Made by a program: the position numbers and the translations under genes
Assembly: GCA_013823985.1 (NCBI GenBank)
Contig: PNNB01000056.1
Location: 216,001-280,000, forward strand
Length of the DNA: 64,000 nt
DNA from: Sphingopyxis sp.
Lineage (GTDB): Bacteria; Pseudomonadota; Alphaproteobacteria; Sphingomonadales; Sphingomonadaceae
Reading direction: 5' to 3'
Notes under the pieces: model-generated
Seen by the model: only the letters and a program-made list of their open reading frames with translations
The model's database searches: none
Told to the model about the DNA's origin: nothing
Shown: positions 1 through 8,524 of the stretch, piece after piece
Layout of the letters: each line of letters begins with the position of its first letter
Position numbering within the stretch: position 1 is the stretch's first letter

Positions 1-28
1 CAATTAAACACGCAGAGAGGAATCAGCC

Positions 29-1240
29 ATGAGCAAACCAAGCCCCCAAGAACTTGCAGATTTCGAAAAGCAGTGCGACGCCTGGTTCGCCGAAAACACG
101 GTACGCGATCCCGGTTTCATGCTGCCGCTGACCTTCATGGAAGTGTCGACCGACCAGCAGTTTGACTTTCTGCGCGCATGGCAGCGCAAGGTATATGAAG
201 CTGGCTATTTCGGCATGAGCTGGCCGACCGAATATGGCGGCTACGGTATGCACCCTGAATATCAGCGGATCGCTACGCGTATCATGAAAGCGCATGATGC
301 GCCGATCATGATCAATGCGATTGCGAACGGCTGGACCGGACCTCTGTTGCTCGACATCGGTCGCGAGGAGGACAAGCGGCGCTATATCAAGCCGATGCTG
401 AGCGCCGAAGAAATCTGGTGCCAGGGCTTTTCCGAACCCGAGCATGGTTCTGATCTTGGCTCCGCGCAGACCAAGGCGGTACGTGATGGCGATGAATATG
501 TCATCAACGGATCGAAAATCTGGACCTCGCTGGGTGACCGCGCAGACTATATGATCCTGCTGGCGCGGACCTCAAACGATGGCCCCAGCAAATATGCGGG
601 CCTCAGCTTTTTCCTGGCGCCTATGAAAATCCCCGGCGTGGAAACGCGGCGGCTGAAGAAACTGACGGGCGAATATGGCTTTACGCAGTGCTTCTTTACC
701 GATGCGCGCATTCCGGCTTCGGGTCTTGTCGGCGAAGAAGGGCAAGGCTGGATGGTCGCCATGAAAACGCTGGAATATGAGCGGGGGGCAAAGGTCAATC
801 CGGTTGGCGGTTACTTCGTCAAGGAAATGGATGTGATGAGCATCGTGGATTTTGCGCGCACCGCAAAGCGGGGCGGCAAGCCCGTGCTCGACGATCCCGT
901 GATGCGCGACAAGCTGGTCGAATATATGATCGATATTCAGGCGCTGAATCTGAACAACCAGCGCCGCCGGATGGCTCCGTTGACCAGCGACCGGCCTATG
1001 GGGTTGGCTCTGATGAACAAGCTCGCCCGCACAGAATTGGTGCGGGAGCTGACCGAGTTTTCGTTGCAGTTTCAGGGAAACCGGGCGGGCTATTATGTCG
1101 GAGACGAAAATGCAGTCGACGACGGCTATTGGCACCGGTCCTATCTGAACAGCTTCTCGGCCACGATCGGCGGGGGCACGAGCCAGATTCAGAAGAATAT
1201 CATTGGCGAACATGTGTTGGGACTACCTAAAGGGCGGTGA
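29..1240 (+). CDS. Acyl-CoA dehydrogenase family protein
   Basis: This 403-residue protein is a full-length FAD-dependent acyl-CoA dehydrogenase, which would introduce the alpha,beta double bond in an acyl-CoA. The flavin/substrate segment with SEPEHGSDLGSAQT lies at residues 135-148, and the C-terminal family signature GGGTSQIQKNIIGEHVLGLP spans about 381-400. The MCAD-type catalytic Glu (YEGT) is replaced by Gly382. A candidate base is Glu251 in LEYERG, where isovaleryl-CoA-type enzymes keep theirs. A purine-rich AGAGAGG precedes the ATG. It is first in a same-strand series with a crotonase, ligase and P450, so a role in beta-oxidation of an unusual acyl chain is likely. The substrate cannot be read from the sequence. 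Confidence 0.9.
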   Translation: MSKPSPQELADFEKQCDAWFAENTVRDPGFMLPLTFMEVSTDQQFDFLRAWQRKVYEAGYFGMSWPTEYGGYGMHPEYQRIATRIMKAHDAPIMINAIANGWTGPLLLDIGREEDKRRYIKPMLSAEEIWCQGFSEPEHGSDLGSAQTKAVRDGDEYVINGSKIWTSLGDRADYMILLARTSNDGPSKYAGLSFFLAPMKIPGVETRRLKKLTGEYGFTQCFFTDARIPASGLVGEEGQGWMVAMKTLEYERGAKVNPVGGYFVKEMDVMSIVDFARTAKRGGKPVLDDPVMRDKLVEYMIDIQALNLNNQRRRMAPLTSDRPMGLALMNKLARTELVRELTEFSLQFQGNRAGYYVGDENAVDDGYWHRSYLNSFSATIGGGTSQIQKNIIGEHVLGLPKGR

Positions 1241-1279
1241 TTGCACTTGCCTCGCAGCCCTGACCAATTGGAGGTAAAC

Positions 1280-2038
1280 ATGTCTGAAGTTTTGACCCAG
1301 GCGCAAGATGGCGTTCTGATTATCACGATCAATCGGCCCGAAGCGAAAAACGCCGTCAATCAGGCGGTCGCGCAAGGCATCGCGGCGGCTATGGAGCAAC
1401 TTGATGTCGACAAGAGCCTGAACGCCGGGATCATTACCGGCGCTGGCGGCACCTTTTGTTCGGGCATGGACCTTAAAGCCTTTCTGAAAGGCGAGTTACC
1501 CAGCATCAAAGGCAAGGGTTTTGCCGGATTTATTGAATCTCCACCTGCAAAGCCCTTGATCGGTGCGGTCGAGGGATATGCGCTAGCCGGGGGTATGGAG
1601 ATCGCCATTGCCTGCGACCTTCTGGTGGCCAATAGCCAAGCGCAGTTCGGTATCCCGGAAGTTAAGCGGAGCCTTGTTGCGGCGGCGGGTGGATTATTGA
1701 CGCTGCCCGCGATTATTGGCAAAAGATGGGCAATGGAACTCGCCCTGACCGGTGATTTTATTTCCGCCCGGCGTGCGTATGAAATGGGCTTTGTAAACCG
1801 CCTGACAGACGGTGCTGCGATTGACGGCGCTTTGGAACTGGCCTCAAAGGTCGCTGCCAATGGTCCGCTGGCGCTGATCGCCACGAAAAGAGTTATCAAT
1901 GAGAGGCCGGACTGGAATTCGACCGAGATGTGGAAGAAGCAGAATGAAATCTGCAGTCCGGTCTTTACGTCCAAGGATTCACGCGAAGGCGCGCTAGCTT
2001 TTGCGGAAAAACGTAAACCCAATTGGCAAGGTGAGTAA
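1280..2038 (+). CDS. Enoyl-CoA hydratase (crotonase family)
   Basis: This crotonase-fold protein of 252 residues would hydrate the enoyl-CoA made by the preceding dehydrogenase. The start is the ATG at 1280 behind a clear TTGGAGG ribosome site. A longer reading begins 13 codons upstream without one. The oxyanion-hole segments GAGGTFCSGMDL and VEGYALAGGMEIAIACD are present. Both acid residues of classical hydratases appear conserved, one in FGIPEVK and one in RWAMELALTG, so true hydratase activity is plausible. It is followed after 2 nt by the acyl-CoA ligase gene. Confidence 0.88.
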   Translation: MSEVLTQAQDGVLIITINRPEAKNAVNQAVAQGIAAAMEQLDVDKSLNAGIITGAGGTFCSGMDLKAFLKGELPSIKGKGFAGFIESPPAKPLIGAVEGYALAGGMEIAIACDLLVANSQAQFGIPEVKRSLVAAAGGLLTLPAIIGKRWAMELALTGDFISARRAYEMGFVNRLTDGAAIDGALELASKVAANGPLALIATKRVINERPDWNSTEMWKKQNEICSPVFTSKDSREGALAFAEKRKPNWQGE

Positions 2039-2040
2039 TC

Positions 2041-3567
2041 ATGGGTCATCCCGTCGTCCACGCCGCTGCACATCCCGACAAACCTGCCGTGATCATGGCA
2101 GGGTCCGGAGAAACGGTTACGTACCGCCAACTGGATGAGCGGTCCAACCAATGCGCGCATCTCTTCCGTTCGCTGGGGTTGAAACATGGTGACACCGTTG
2201 CGCTCTGTCTGGATAACAGGCCCGAATTTTTCGATCTGGTCTGGGGGGCGCAGCGTGCCGGATTGATCTATGTGGCAATTAGCTGCCGTCTGACTGCTTC
2301 CGAAATAGACTATATCCTAAATGACAGCGGTTCGACCGCGCTCTTTGCTTCCACCTATCTCGGAGCGACTTTGGATCAGTTACAAAGCCCCGTTAAGCGC
2401 TATATTCTGGGTGGCGAGCATGCCAGTTGGGCTTCTTACGCCGATGCCGTTGCTTCTATGCCGACGACCCCGATCGCGGATGAGCGTGCTGGAACGGACA
2501 TGTTGTACAGTTCGGGCACGACCGGTCAGCCCAAGGGGGTTCGGTTCCCTCTGCCCGAAGACCCGGACATCGCCTCGCCCAATGCGTTATCCGGCCTTGC
2601 GGCAATGGCGTTCAAATTCTCTTCCGACAGCATCTATTTGTCGCCAGCGCCCTTGTACCATGCAGCCCCGCTGAGGTGGTGCATTGCGGTGCACAGGCTG
2701 GGCGGCACGGTCGTTGTTATGGAAAAATTCGATCCCGAAGCCGCACTTGCCGCGATCGAAAAATACAAGATCAATGCCAGCCAATGGGTGCCAACCCATT
2801 TTGCCCGGATGCTGAAATTACCGGAAGATGTGCGGAACAGCTATGATGTGTCATCGCTGGAAACAGCCGTCCATGCCGCGGCCCCGTGCCCGATCCCTAT
2901 CAAAGAGGCGATGATCGAATGGTGGGGCCCCGTCTTGCGCGAATATTATGCAGGTACCGAAGGGCAAGGTATCACTTTCATTTCCAGTGAAGAGTGGTTG
3001 ACGCACAAGGGCTCGGTCGGACGTCCGCTCAATGCGGTCATGCACATCTGCGATGAAAATGGCGATGATGTTGAGGTGGGGCAGGAAGGCACGGTCTTCT
3101 TTGAGAGTGCAGCCTCTTTCAGCTATCATAATGATCCCGAGAAGACGAAGAGCGCCACCAACAAACATGGTTGGACAACGCTGGGTGATGTCGGTCGCCT
3201 TGACGAAGAAGGCTATCTGTATCTGACCGACCGCAAGAGCTTCATGATCATTTCGGGCGGTGTGAATATTTACCCGCAGGAAATTGAAAACCATCTGGTC
3301 ACCCATCCCAAAGTCCGGGATGTCGCCGTCATCGGTGGACCGCATGATGAAATGGGCGAAGAGGTCATTGCTGTTGTTCAACCGCTCGACATGGCGGAGG
3401 CGGGTGATGTGCTACGCGATGAACTGACTGCTTATGCGCGCGAAAAGCTGTCAGGCATCAAAATCCCGCGACGGATCGATTTCCGCGAGGAACTGCCCCG
3501 GCATGACACCGGCAAATTATACAAGCGTCTGTTGCGGGACGAATATTGGGCTGCGCAAAAAGCATGA
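2041..3567 (+). CDS. AMP-dependent acyl-CoA synthetase/ligase
   Basis: This 508-residue ANL-superfamily enzyme activates a carboxylic acid to its CoA thioester through an acyl-AMP. The phosphate-binding loop YSSGTTGQPKG is at residues 156-166, followed by YYAGTEGQG, the hinge region TLGDVGRLDEEGYLYLTDR and the catalytic lysine of the C-terminal subdomain at about K492 (HDTGKLYKR). It lies between a crotonase and a P450, which points to CoA activation of an acid produced by terminal oxidation. Chain type (fatty, branched, alicyclic or steroid side chain) cannot be decided. The stop codon overlaps the start of the next gene. Confidence 0.9.
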   Translation: MGHPVVHAAAHPDKPAVIMAGSGETVTYRQLDERSNQCAHLFRSLGLKHGDTVALCLDNRPEFFDLVWGAQRAGLIYVAISCRLTASEIDYILNDSGSTALFASTYLGATLDQLQSPVKRYILGGEHASWASYADAVASMPTTPIADERAGTDMLYSSGTTGQPKGVRFPLPEDPDIASPNALSGLAAMAFKFSSDSIYLSPAPLYHAAPLRWCIAVHRLGGTVVVMEKFDPEAALAAIEKYKINASQWVPTHFARMLKLPEDVRNSYDVSSLETAVHAAAPCPIPIKEAMIEWWGPVLREYYAGTEGQGITFISSEEWLTHKGSVGRPLNAVMHICDENGDDVEVGQEGTVFFESAASFSYHNDPEKTKSATNKHGWTTLGDVGRLDEEGYLYLTDRKSFMIISGGVNIYPQEIENHLVTHPKVRDVAVIGGPHDEMGEEVIAVVQPLDMAEAGDVLRDELTAYAREKLSGIKIPRRIDFREELPRHDTGKLYKRLLRDEYWAAQKA

Positions 3568-4850
3568 CCACAGGTCCCAAAATGGCGCCGGATCTTGCGG
3601 CTGTTATCGTCGACCCGCTGGCTTATGGTGCATGGCAGCCATTGTTGGACGCCTTTGCCACTTTGCGCCGTGATGCGCCTATCTCGCTTGCTGAGATTCC
3701 CGGCTATCGGCCCTTTTGGGTCGTCACGCGCCACGCGGATATTCTGAAAATCAGCAAGGACAATGCAACATTTCTGAACAATCCGGCGACTGTTGTTCTC
3801 GCTCCCGTCATGGCCGAAATGTTTGTTGCTCACCTGATGAATGGCAGCCCGCATCTCGTAAAATCGCTGGTCCAGATGGACGCGCCTGAGCATCCCAAAT
3901 ACCGGCGTCTGACCCAAGACTGGTTCATGCCCGCCAATCTCAAGACGATTGAGGCGAACATCCGGACCATCGCAAAAGCATCGGTCGACAAAATGCTGGC
4001 CATGGGCGGCGAATGTGATTTTGCGCGCGATGTCGCCGCCATGTATCCTTTGCATGTGGTTATGGAATTGCTCGGCGTTCCGGAAAGCGATGAGCCGCTG
4101 ATGCTCAAGCTGACACAGGAACTTTTTGGCGGGCAGGATCCGGACCTGAACAGGACACGTGCGGTGCAGATGTCGGCCGAAGAAGCCACCAAGATCATGG
4201 CGCAGACTGTGGCGGATTTTAACGGCTATTTCGAAGCCATGGCTCAGGACAGAAGGGCAAATCCACGCCAGGATCTCGCCACTATAATCGCAACCGGTTT
4301 GATCGACGGGGCGCCGATCCCCGATTATGAAAGCGCCGGCTATTATACAATTGTCGCAACAGCGGGCCACGACACCACGTCGGCATCGACCGCAGGTGCC
4401 ATGTGGGCTTTGGCGCAGGATCCCGACCAGTTTGCGAAGGTGAAAGCGGATCGTGCGCTGCTGCCCGGATTGATTGAAGAAGCCATTCGGTGGACAACCC
4501 CCGTCCAACATTTCATGCGCACCGTGGCAACCGATACCGAGATCGGTGGCGTCTCCATGAAAGCAGGCGATTGGCTGATGCTGTGCTATATTTCTGGCAA
4601 TTACGATGAGTCGGTGTTTCCGGAACCCGAGCGCTTCGATGCAATGCGCAGTCCAAACCGGCATGTTTCCTTCGGTTCGGGTGCGCATCAATGTCTCGGC
4701 TTGCATCTCGCCCGTTTGGAGATGAAGATATTGTTTGAAGAATTACTCGACCGGCTGGATTCGGTTGAGCTTTCTGGCGAACCCAAACGGTCGCAGTCGA
4801 CTTTCGTCGGCGGGCCAAAAACATTACCGCTGCGGTTTAAGGCAGCTTGA
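3564..4850 (+). CDS. Cytochrome P450
   Basis: This soluble bacterial class I-type P450 has 428 residues from the ATG that overlaps the ligase stop codon as ATGA. I prefer that start to a GTG-like reading six codons upstream. The oxygen-binding I-helix motif AGHDTTSAS lies near residue 267, the K-helix EAIR near 306, and the heme loop FGSGAHQCLGLHLARLE has its thiolate Cys at about 377. There is no membrane anchor and no fused reductase, and no ferredoxin gene is adjacent, so redox partners must be encoded elsewhere. Context with an aldehyde dehydrogenase and acyl-CoA ligase suggests hydroxylation of a terminal or side-chain carbon. Confidence 0.93.
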   Translation: MTTGPKMAPDLAAVIVDPLAYGAWQPLLDAFATLRRDAPISLAEIPGYRPFWVVTRHADILKISKDNATFLNNPATVVLAPVMAEMFVAHLMNGSPHLVKSLVQMDAPEHPKYRRLTQDWFMPANLKTIEANIRTIAKASVDKMLAMGGECDFARDVAAMYPLHVVMELLGVPESDEPLMLKLTQELFGGQDPDLNRTRAVQMSAEEATKIMAQTVADFNGYFEAMAQDRRANPRQDLATIIATGLIDGAPIPDYESAGYYTIVATAGHDTTSASTAGAMWALAQDPDQFAKVKADRALLPGLIEEAIRWTTPVQHFMRTVATDTEIGGVSMKAGDWLMLCYISGNYDESVFPEPERFDAMRSPNRHVSFGSGAHQCLGLHLARLEMKILFEELLDRLDSVELSGEPKRSQSTFVGGPKTLPLRFKAA

Positions 4851-4868
4851 ACGAAAGAGGATGCTCCC

Positions 4869-6290
4869 ATGGTAACGCAATATAAGAATCTTATTGGCGG
4901 CGAATTGGTCGATAACGGCAAATGGATCGATGTCGTAAATCCGGCGAACGAGCAGGTGATCGGACAAGTTCCGGATTGCGGTCAGGCCGAACTGGACAAA
5001 GCCGTTGCCGCGGCGCGCGCCGCTTTCCCGAAATGGAAGAAGACAAGCATCGAAGAACGCCGCGCATGCTTTGCCAAGATGGCCGATGCCATCAAGGCGA
5101 ACAGCGATGAACTGATGCGTTTGCTTACGAGCGAACAAGGCAAGCCCCACATGCAGGCAGGCAGCGAAATCGCTGGTTGCGTGGGCATGACGCGGGCATT
5201 GCCTACGCTGAATCTGGAAGAAAAGATCAGCGAAGACAGCGACAAGCGGCTCAGCCGCACCCGCCGGGTTCCTGTCGGCGTTGTCGGCGGTATCGTGCCA
5301 TGGAATTTTCCGGTCTTGATGGCGGTCCAGAAAATTGTCCCGGCCCTTCTGTCCGGCTGCACTATGGTGCTCAAGCCTTCACCTTTCACGCCCTTGGCGA
5401 CCTTGCGGATGGCTGAGTTGATAGCAGGTGTTTTTCCTGCAGGTGTCCTCAATATCATTACCGGCGGTGATGCACTCGGACCATTGCTGACGTCACATCC
5501 TGACATCGATAAGATCACCTTCACAGGTTCAACCGCAACCGGTAAGCGCGTGATGGAGTCGGCGTCGAAGGACCTCAAGCGCATCACGCTTGAGCTTGGC
5601 GGAAATGATGCCGCGATCGTGTTGCCGGATGCAGATGTCGCGAAAGTGGCCGAAAAACTGTTTTGGGCAAGCTTCTATAATGCAGGTCAGGTTTGCATTG
5701 CTGCCAAGCGTATCTACATCCACGAAGATATTTATGACGAGCTCTCTGCGGCAATCGCAGCATATGCTGGTGCCGTTAAGGTGGGCGATGGTGCGGAACA
5801 AGGTACAGCCGTTGGTCCGATCCAGAACAAACAGCAGTATAATCGTGTTCTGGAACTTATCGCCGATGCCAAGGACAAGGGCTATAAATTCCTTGTTGGC
5901 GGTGACCATGATCCTTCGATTCCCGGCTATTTCGTGCCCGTAACCGTGCTCGACAATCCGCCAGAAGATGCGCGTATCGTGGCGGAAGAGCAATTCGGCC
6001 CTGTTATGCCGCTGATGAAATTCTCGACCGTCGATGAGGTCATCAGCCGCGCCAACGCCTCGGACTATGGGCTGGCCGGTTCAATTTGGACGAGCAATCC
6101 CGAAGCTGCTGTCGAAGTTGCAGAGCAGCTCGAAACGGGCACGGTCTGGATCAACGAGTCGATGCATCTCGCCCCGAATGCTCCCTTTGCCGGACATAAG
6201 CAGTCAGGATTTGGAGCCGAATTGGGTGAAGAAGGCTTGCTGGAATTCACCTATCCGCAGGTTATCACAATCGCGCGCGAAGCTGCCTAA
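4869..6290 (+). CDS. Aldehyde dehydrogenase family protein
   Basis: This 473-residue NAD(P)-dependent aldehyde dehydrogenase has the cofactor motif VVGGIVPWNFP near residue 138, GSTATGKRV near 220, the general base Glu242 in LELGGND and the nucleophile Cys276 in NAGQVCIAAK. A GAAAGAGGA ribosome site precedes the ATG. It follows the P450 by 18 nt, and it would oxidise an aldehyde derived from the P450 product to the acid that the upstream ligase activates. No alcohol dehydrogenase gene is visible between them, so the intermediate step is either supplied elsewhere or done by the P450 itself. Confidence 0.9.
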   Translation: MVTQYKNLIGGELVDNGKWIDVVNPANEQVIGQVPDCGQAELDKAVAAARAAFPKWKKTSIEERRACFAKMADAIKANSDELMRLLTSEQGKPHMQAGSEIAGCVGMTRALPTLNLEEKISEDSDKRLSRTRRVPVGVVGGIVPWNFPVLMAVQKIVPALLSGCTMVLKPSPFTPLATLRMAELIAGVFPAGVLNIITGGDALGPLLTSHPDIDKITFTGSTATGKRVMESASKDLKRITLELGGNDAAIVLPDADVAKVAEKLFWASFYNAGQVCIAAKRIYIHEDIYDELSAAIAAYAGAVKVGDGAEQGTAVGPIQNKQQYNRVLELIADAKDKGYKFLVGGDHDPSIPGYFVPVTVLDNPPEDARIVAEEQFGPVMPLMKFSTVDEVISRANASDYGLAGSIWTSNPEAAVEVAEQLETGTVWINESMHLAPNAPFAGHKQSGFGAELGEEGLLEFTYPQVITIAREAA

Positions 6291-6345
6291 TTCTCTCCTC
6301 ACATGTGAAGAGGATACGAAGCGTTATCAGCCATCTGATTACGCG

Positions 6346-6397
6346 AAGTTGGTGAGGGGTTCCGCTATGCCGATAGCGACAACCCCTTAACCAGCTT
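6346..6397. repeat. Imperfect long stem-loop
   Basis: Outer arms at 6346-6361 and 6381-6397 pair with one mismatch-type difference and one bulge, and enclose a perfect inner stem CGCTAT/ATAGCG around a GCCG loop. No U-tract follows, so it is not a classical terminator. It may be a dispersed repeat or a processing/stability hairpin downstream of the aldehyde dehydrogenase. Confidence 0.6.
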
Positions 6398-6429
6398 AGA
6401 TAAGCAAATAAGTTTGCCAATCTGCGCAA

Positions 6430-6450
6430 CCCTCTCCCCATGGGAGAGGG
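6430..6450. repeat. Perfect 9-bp stem-loop
   Basis: CCCTCTCCC and GGGAGAGGG form a perfect 9-bp stem around a CAT loop. It lies 33 nt after the preceding long hairpin in the 230-nt space between the aldehyde dehydrogenase and thiolase genes. Function is unknown. It could aid transcription termination or belong to the same repeat unit. Confidence 0.6.
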
Positions 6451-6479
6451 AAGTTGCCCTTGACTCTCAGTTTACAAAG

Positions 6480-6497
6480 TTTAATCGTCTGATTAAA
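6480..6497. promoter_or_regulatory. Palindromic operator candidate upstream of thiolase
   Basis: TTTAATC-GTCT-GATTAAA is a perfect 7-bp inverted repeat centred 32 nt before the thiolase start. Flanking bases extend the symmetry to 9 of 10 per arm. A related sequence occurs at 11313-11330. The nearby TetR-family regulator is the obvious candidate ligand, by inference only. Confidence 0.45.
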
Positions 6498-6520
6498 TTT
6501 TGACCCATAGGAGAGTGAAG

Positions 6521-7690
6521 ATGGCAGATGCCTATATTGTAGATGCAGTGCGTACCGCTGGTGGACGGCGGGGTGGAAAGCTCGCCGGGGTGCATCCGGT
6601 CGATTTGGGTGCTGCCGTGCTGGATGCCATTGCGGACCGCAATGACTTTGACCCTGCTGCGATTGAAGACGTCATCATGGGTTGCGTGATGCAGGGTGGC
6701 GAACAGGCGGGCGATGTCGGTCGCAATATCGTTCTCGCTTCGAAACTGCCAAACTCCATTCCATCCGTCAGTATTGACCGCCAATGCGGATCCTCGCAGC
6801 AGTCGATGCAATTTGCCGCACAGGGTGTCATGTCGGGAACACAGGATATTGTTCTGGCGGCCGGCATCGAAAGCATGACGCGCGTGCCGATGGGTTCGAC
6901 GTCCATGCTGTTCAAGAAGGAAGGATTGGGCACCTACAAGAGCCCACGGCTCGAAGAAGCCTATCCAGGCATCATGTTCAGCCAGTTTATGGGCGCCGAA
7001 ATGCTCGTCAAAAAGCATGGATTTACACGGGAAGACCTTGACCGTTTTGCGCTCGAATCGCACCAGAAGGCAAAAGCCGCCACCGAATCGGGTGCATTTG
7101 CCAATGAAATCATTGGTGTTGAAGTGGAAACACCCGAGGGTAAGTTCATCCACAGCAGCGACGAAGGCATTCGCTATGACGCGACGATGGAAAGCCTGTC
7201 GGCCGTCAAGCTTTTGCAGGAAGGTGGCTCAATCACTGCTGCGAATGCCAGCCAAATTTGCGACGGAGCCAGCGCTGTGCTGATCGTTTCGGAACGCGCT
7301 TTGAAAGAACATGGACTGACCCCGCGGGCACGGATCGTCAATTTGACGGTTACCGCCGGTGACCCCGTCATCATGCTCGAAGAGCCGCTCTTTGCGACCG
7401 ACCGTGCTTTCCAACGCTCGGGGATGAAGATCGAAGATATTGACCTCTACGAAGTCAATGAAGCCTTCGCGCCGGTTCCTCTTGCTTGGCTTAAGCATGT
7501 CGGAGCTGACCGGTCGAAAATTAACGTTCACGGTGGCGCGATTGCTTTAGGTCATCCCTTGGGCGCCTCGGGTACCAAGTTGATGGCAACGCTGCTCAAT
7601 GCGCTCGAAGCGCGCAAAGGCAAATATGGTTTGCAGACCATGTGCGAAGGCGGTGGCCAAGCCAACGTCACGATCATCGAACGCGTATAA
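6521..7690 (+). CDS. Acetyl-CoA C-acyltransferase (thiolase)
   Basis: This 389-residue thiolase I/II-family enzyme would cleave 3-oxoacyl-CoA with CoA, or condense acyl units. The start at 6521 has an AGGAGAG ribosome site. An in-frame TTG seven codons upstream does not. All three catalytic elements are visible: Cys89 in DRQCGSSQQSM, His345 in GGAIALGHPLGASG and Cys375 in CEGGGQANV. It sits with SDR and crotonase genes, so it is probably the final step of the beta-oxidation set encoded here. Length is normal for the family. Confidence 0.93.
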   Translation: MADAYIVDAVRTAGGRRGGKLAGVHPVDLGAAVLDAIADRNDFDPAAIEDVIMGCVMQGGEQAGDVGRNIVLASKLPNSIPSVSIDRQCGSSQQSMQFAAQGVMSGTQDIVLAAGIESMTRVPMGSTSMLFKKEGLGTYKSPRLEEAYPGIMFSQFMGAEMLVKKHGFTREDLDRFALESHQKAKAATESGAFANEIIGVEVETPEGKFIHSSDEGIRYDATMESLSAVKLLQEGGSITAANASQICDGASAVLIVSERALKEHGLTPRARIVNLTVTAGDPVIMLEEPLFATDRAFQRSGMKIEDIDLYEVNEAFAPVPLAWLKHVGADRSKINVHGGAIALGHPLGASGTKLMATLLNALEARKGKYGLQTMCEGGGQANVTIIERV

Positions 7691-7737
7691 ATTTGACGTC
7701 TCCCCGACCGGAGCATGTTTTTTAAGAAGGACTTAGA

Positions 7738-8520
7738 ATGAAACTGGATTCCACGATTGCTGCCGTCGTTACCGGCGGGGCTTCCGGCCTTGGCGAAGCC
7801 ACGGCGCGTCAACTTGCCGCCAAGGGCGTGAAGGTCGCCATATTCGATTTGCAGGCTGAAAAAGGTATGGCCGTTGCAGCTGAAATCGGTGGTATTTTCT
7901 GCGAAGTAAATGTCACGAGCGACGAAAGTGTAGATGCAGGCTTTGCCAAGGCGCGCGCCGCCCACGGGCAGGAACGTATCCTTGTGAATTGCGCCGGTAC
8001 CGGAAATGCCATCAAGACCGCGAGCCGGTCGAAGGAAGACGGGTCCATCAAGCATTTCCCGCTCGATGCCTTTGACCGTATTATCCAGATCAACCTCGTC
8101 GGGACGTTCCGCTGCATCGCCAAATCGGCTGCCGGCATGCTGACACTGGACCCCATGGAAGATGGCGAGCGTGGCGCGATGGTGAACACCGCATCTGTTG
8201 CCGCAGAAGATGGCCAGATGGGGCAGGCAGCCTATTCCGCATCCAAGGGTGGTGTTGTGGGAATGACCTTGCCTATTGCGCGCGATCTGATGAGCGAGGG
8301 TATTCGGGTGAACACCATCCTGCCGGGTATCTTTAACACACCGCTGATGAATGGCGCGCCACAACAGGTGAAGGATGCGCTGGCTGCGTCGGTGCCATTC
8401 CCCAAGCGCCTCGGCAATCCCGAAGAATATGCGATGGTTGCCCTGACCATGATCGAATGCGGCTATTTCAACGGTGAAGACGTCCGCATCGACGGTGCCA
8501 TCCGCATGGCGCCGCGTTAA
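7738..8520 (+). CDS. SDR family 3-hydroxyacyl-CoA dehydrogenase
   Basis: This short-chain dehydrogenase has 260 residues. The nucleotide motif TGGASGLGE is at residues 12-20, NCAG at 84-87, and the catalytic Ser153, Tyr166 and Lys170 are in NTASVAAEDGQMGQAAYSASK. The overall pattern resembles the 17beta-HSD10 / type II 3-hydroxyacyl-CoA dehydrogenase group, which accepts fatty, branched-chain and steroid substrates. It lies between thiolase and enoyl-CoA hydratase genes on the same strand, which fits the third step of a beta-oxidation spiral. An AGAAGGA ribosome site precedes the start. Confidence 0.9.
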   Translation: MKLDSTIAAVVTGGASGLGEATARQLAAKGVKVAIFDLQAEKGMAVAAEIGGIFCEVNVTSDESVDAGFAKARAAHGQERILVNCAGTGNAIKTASRSKEDGSIKHFPLDAFDRIIQINLVGTFRCIAKSAAGMLTLDPMEDGERGAMVNTASVAAEDGQMGQAAYSASKGGVVGMTLPIARDLMSEGIRVNTILPGIFNTPLMNGAPQQVKDALAASVPFPKRLGNPEEYAMVALTMIECGYFNGEDVRIDGAIRMAPR

Positions 8521-8524
8521 GAGA

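Noticed and set aside
6480..6497. CtrA site before thiolase
   Set aside because: The TTAA elements are separated by 8 nt rather than 7, and the sequence is a true palindrome.
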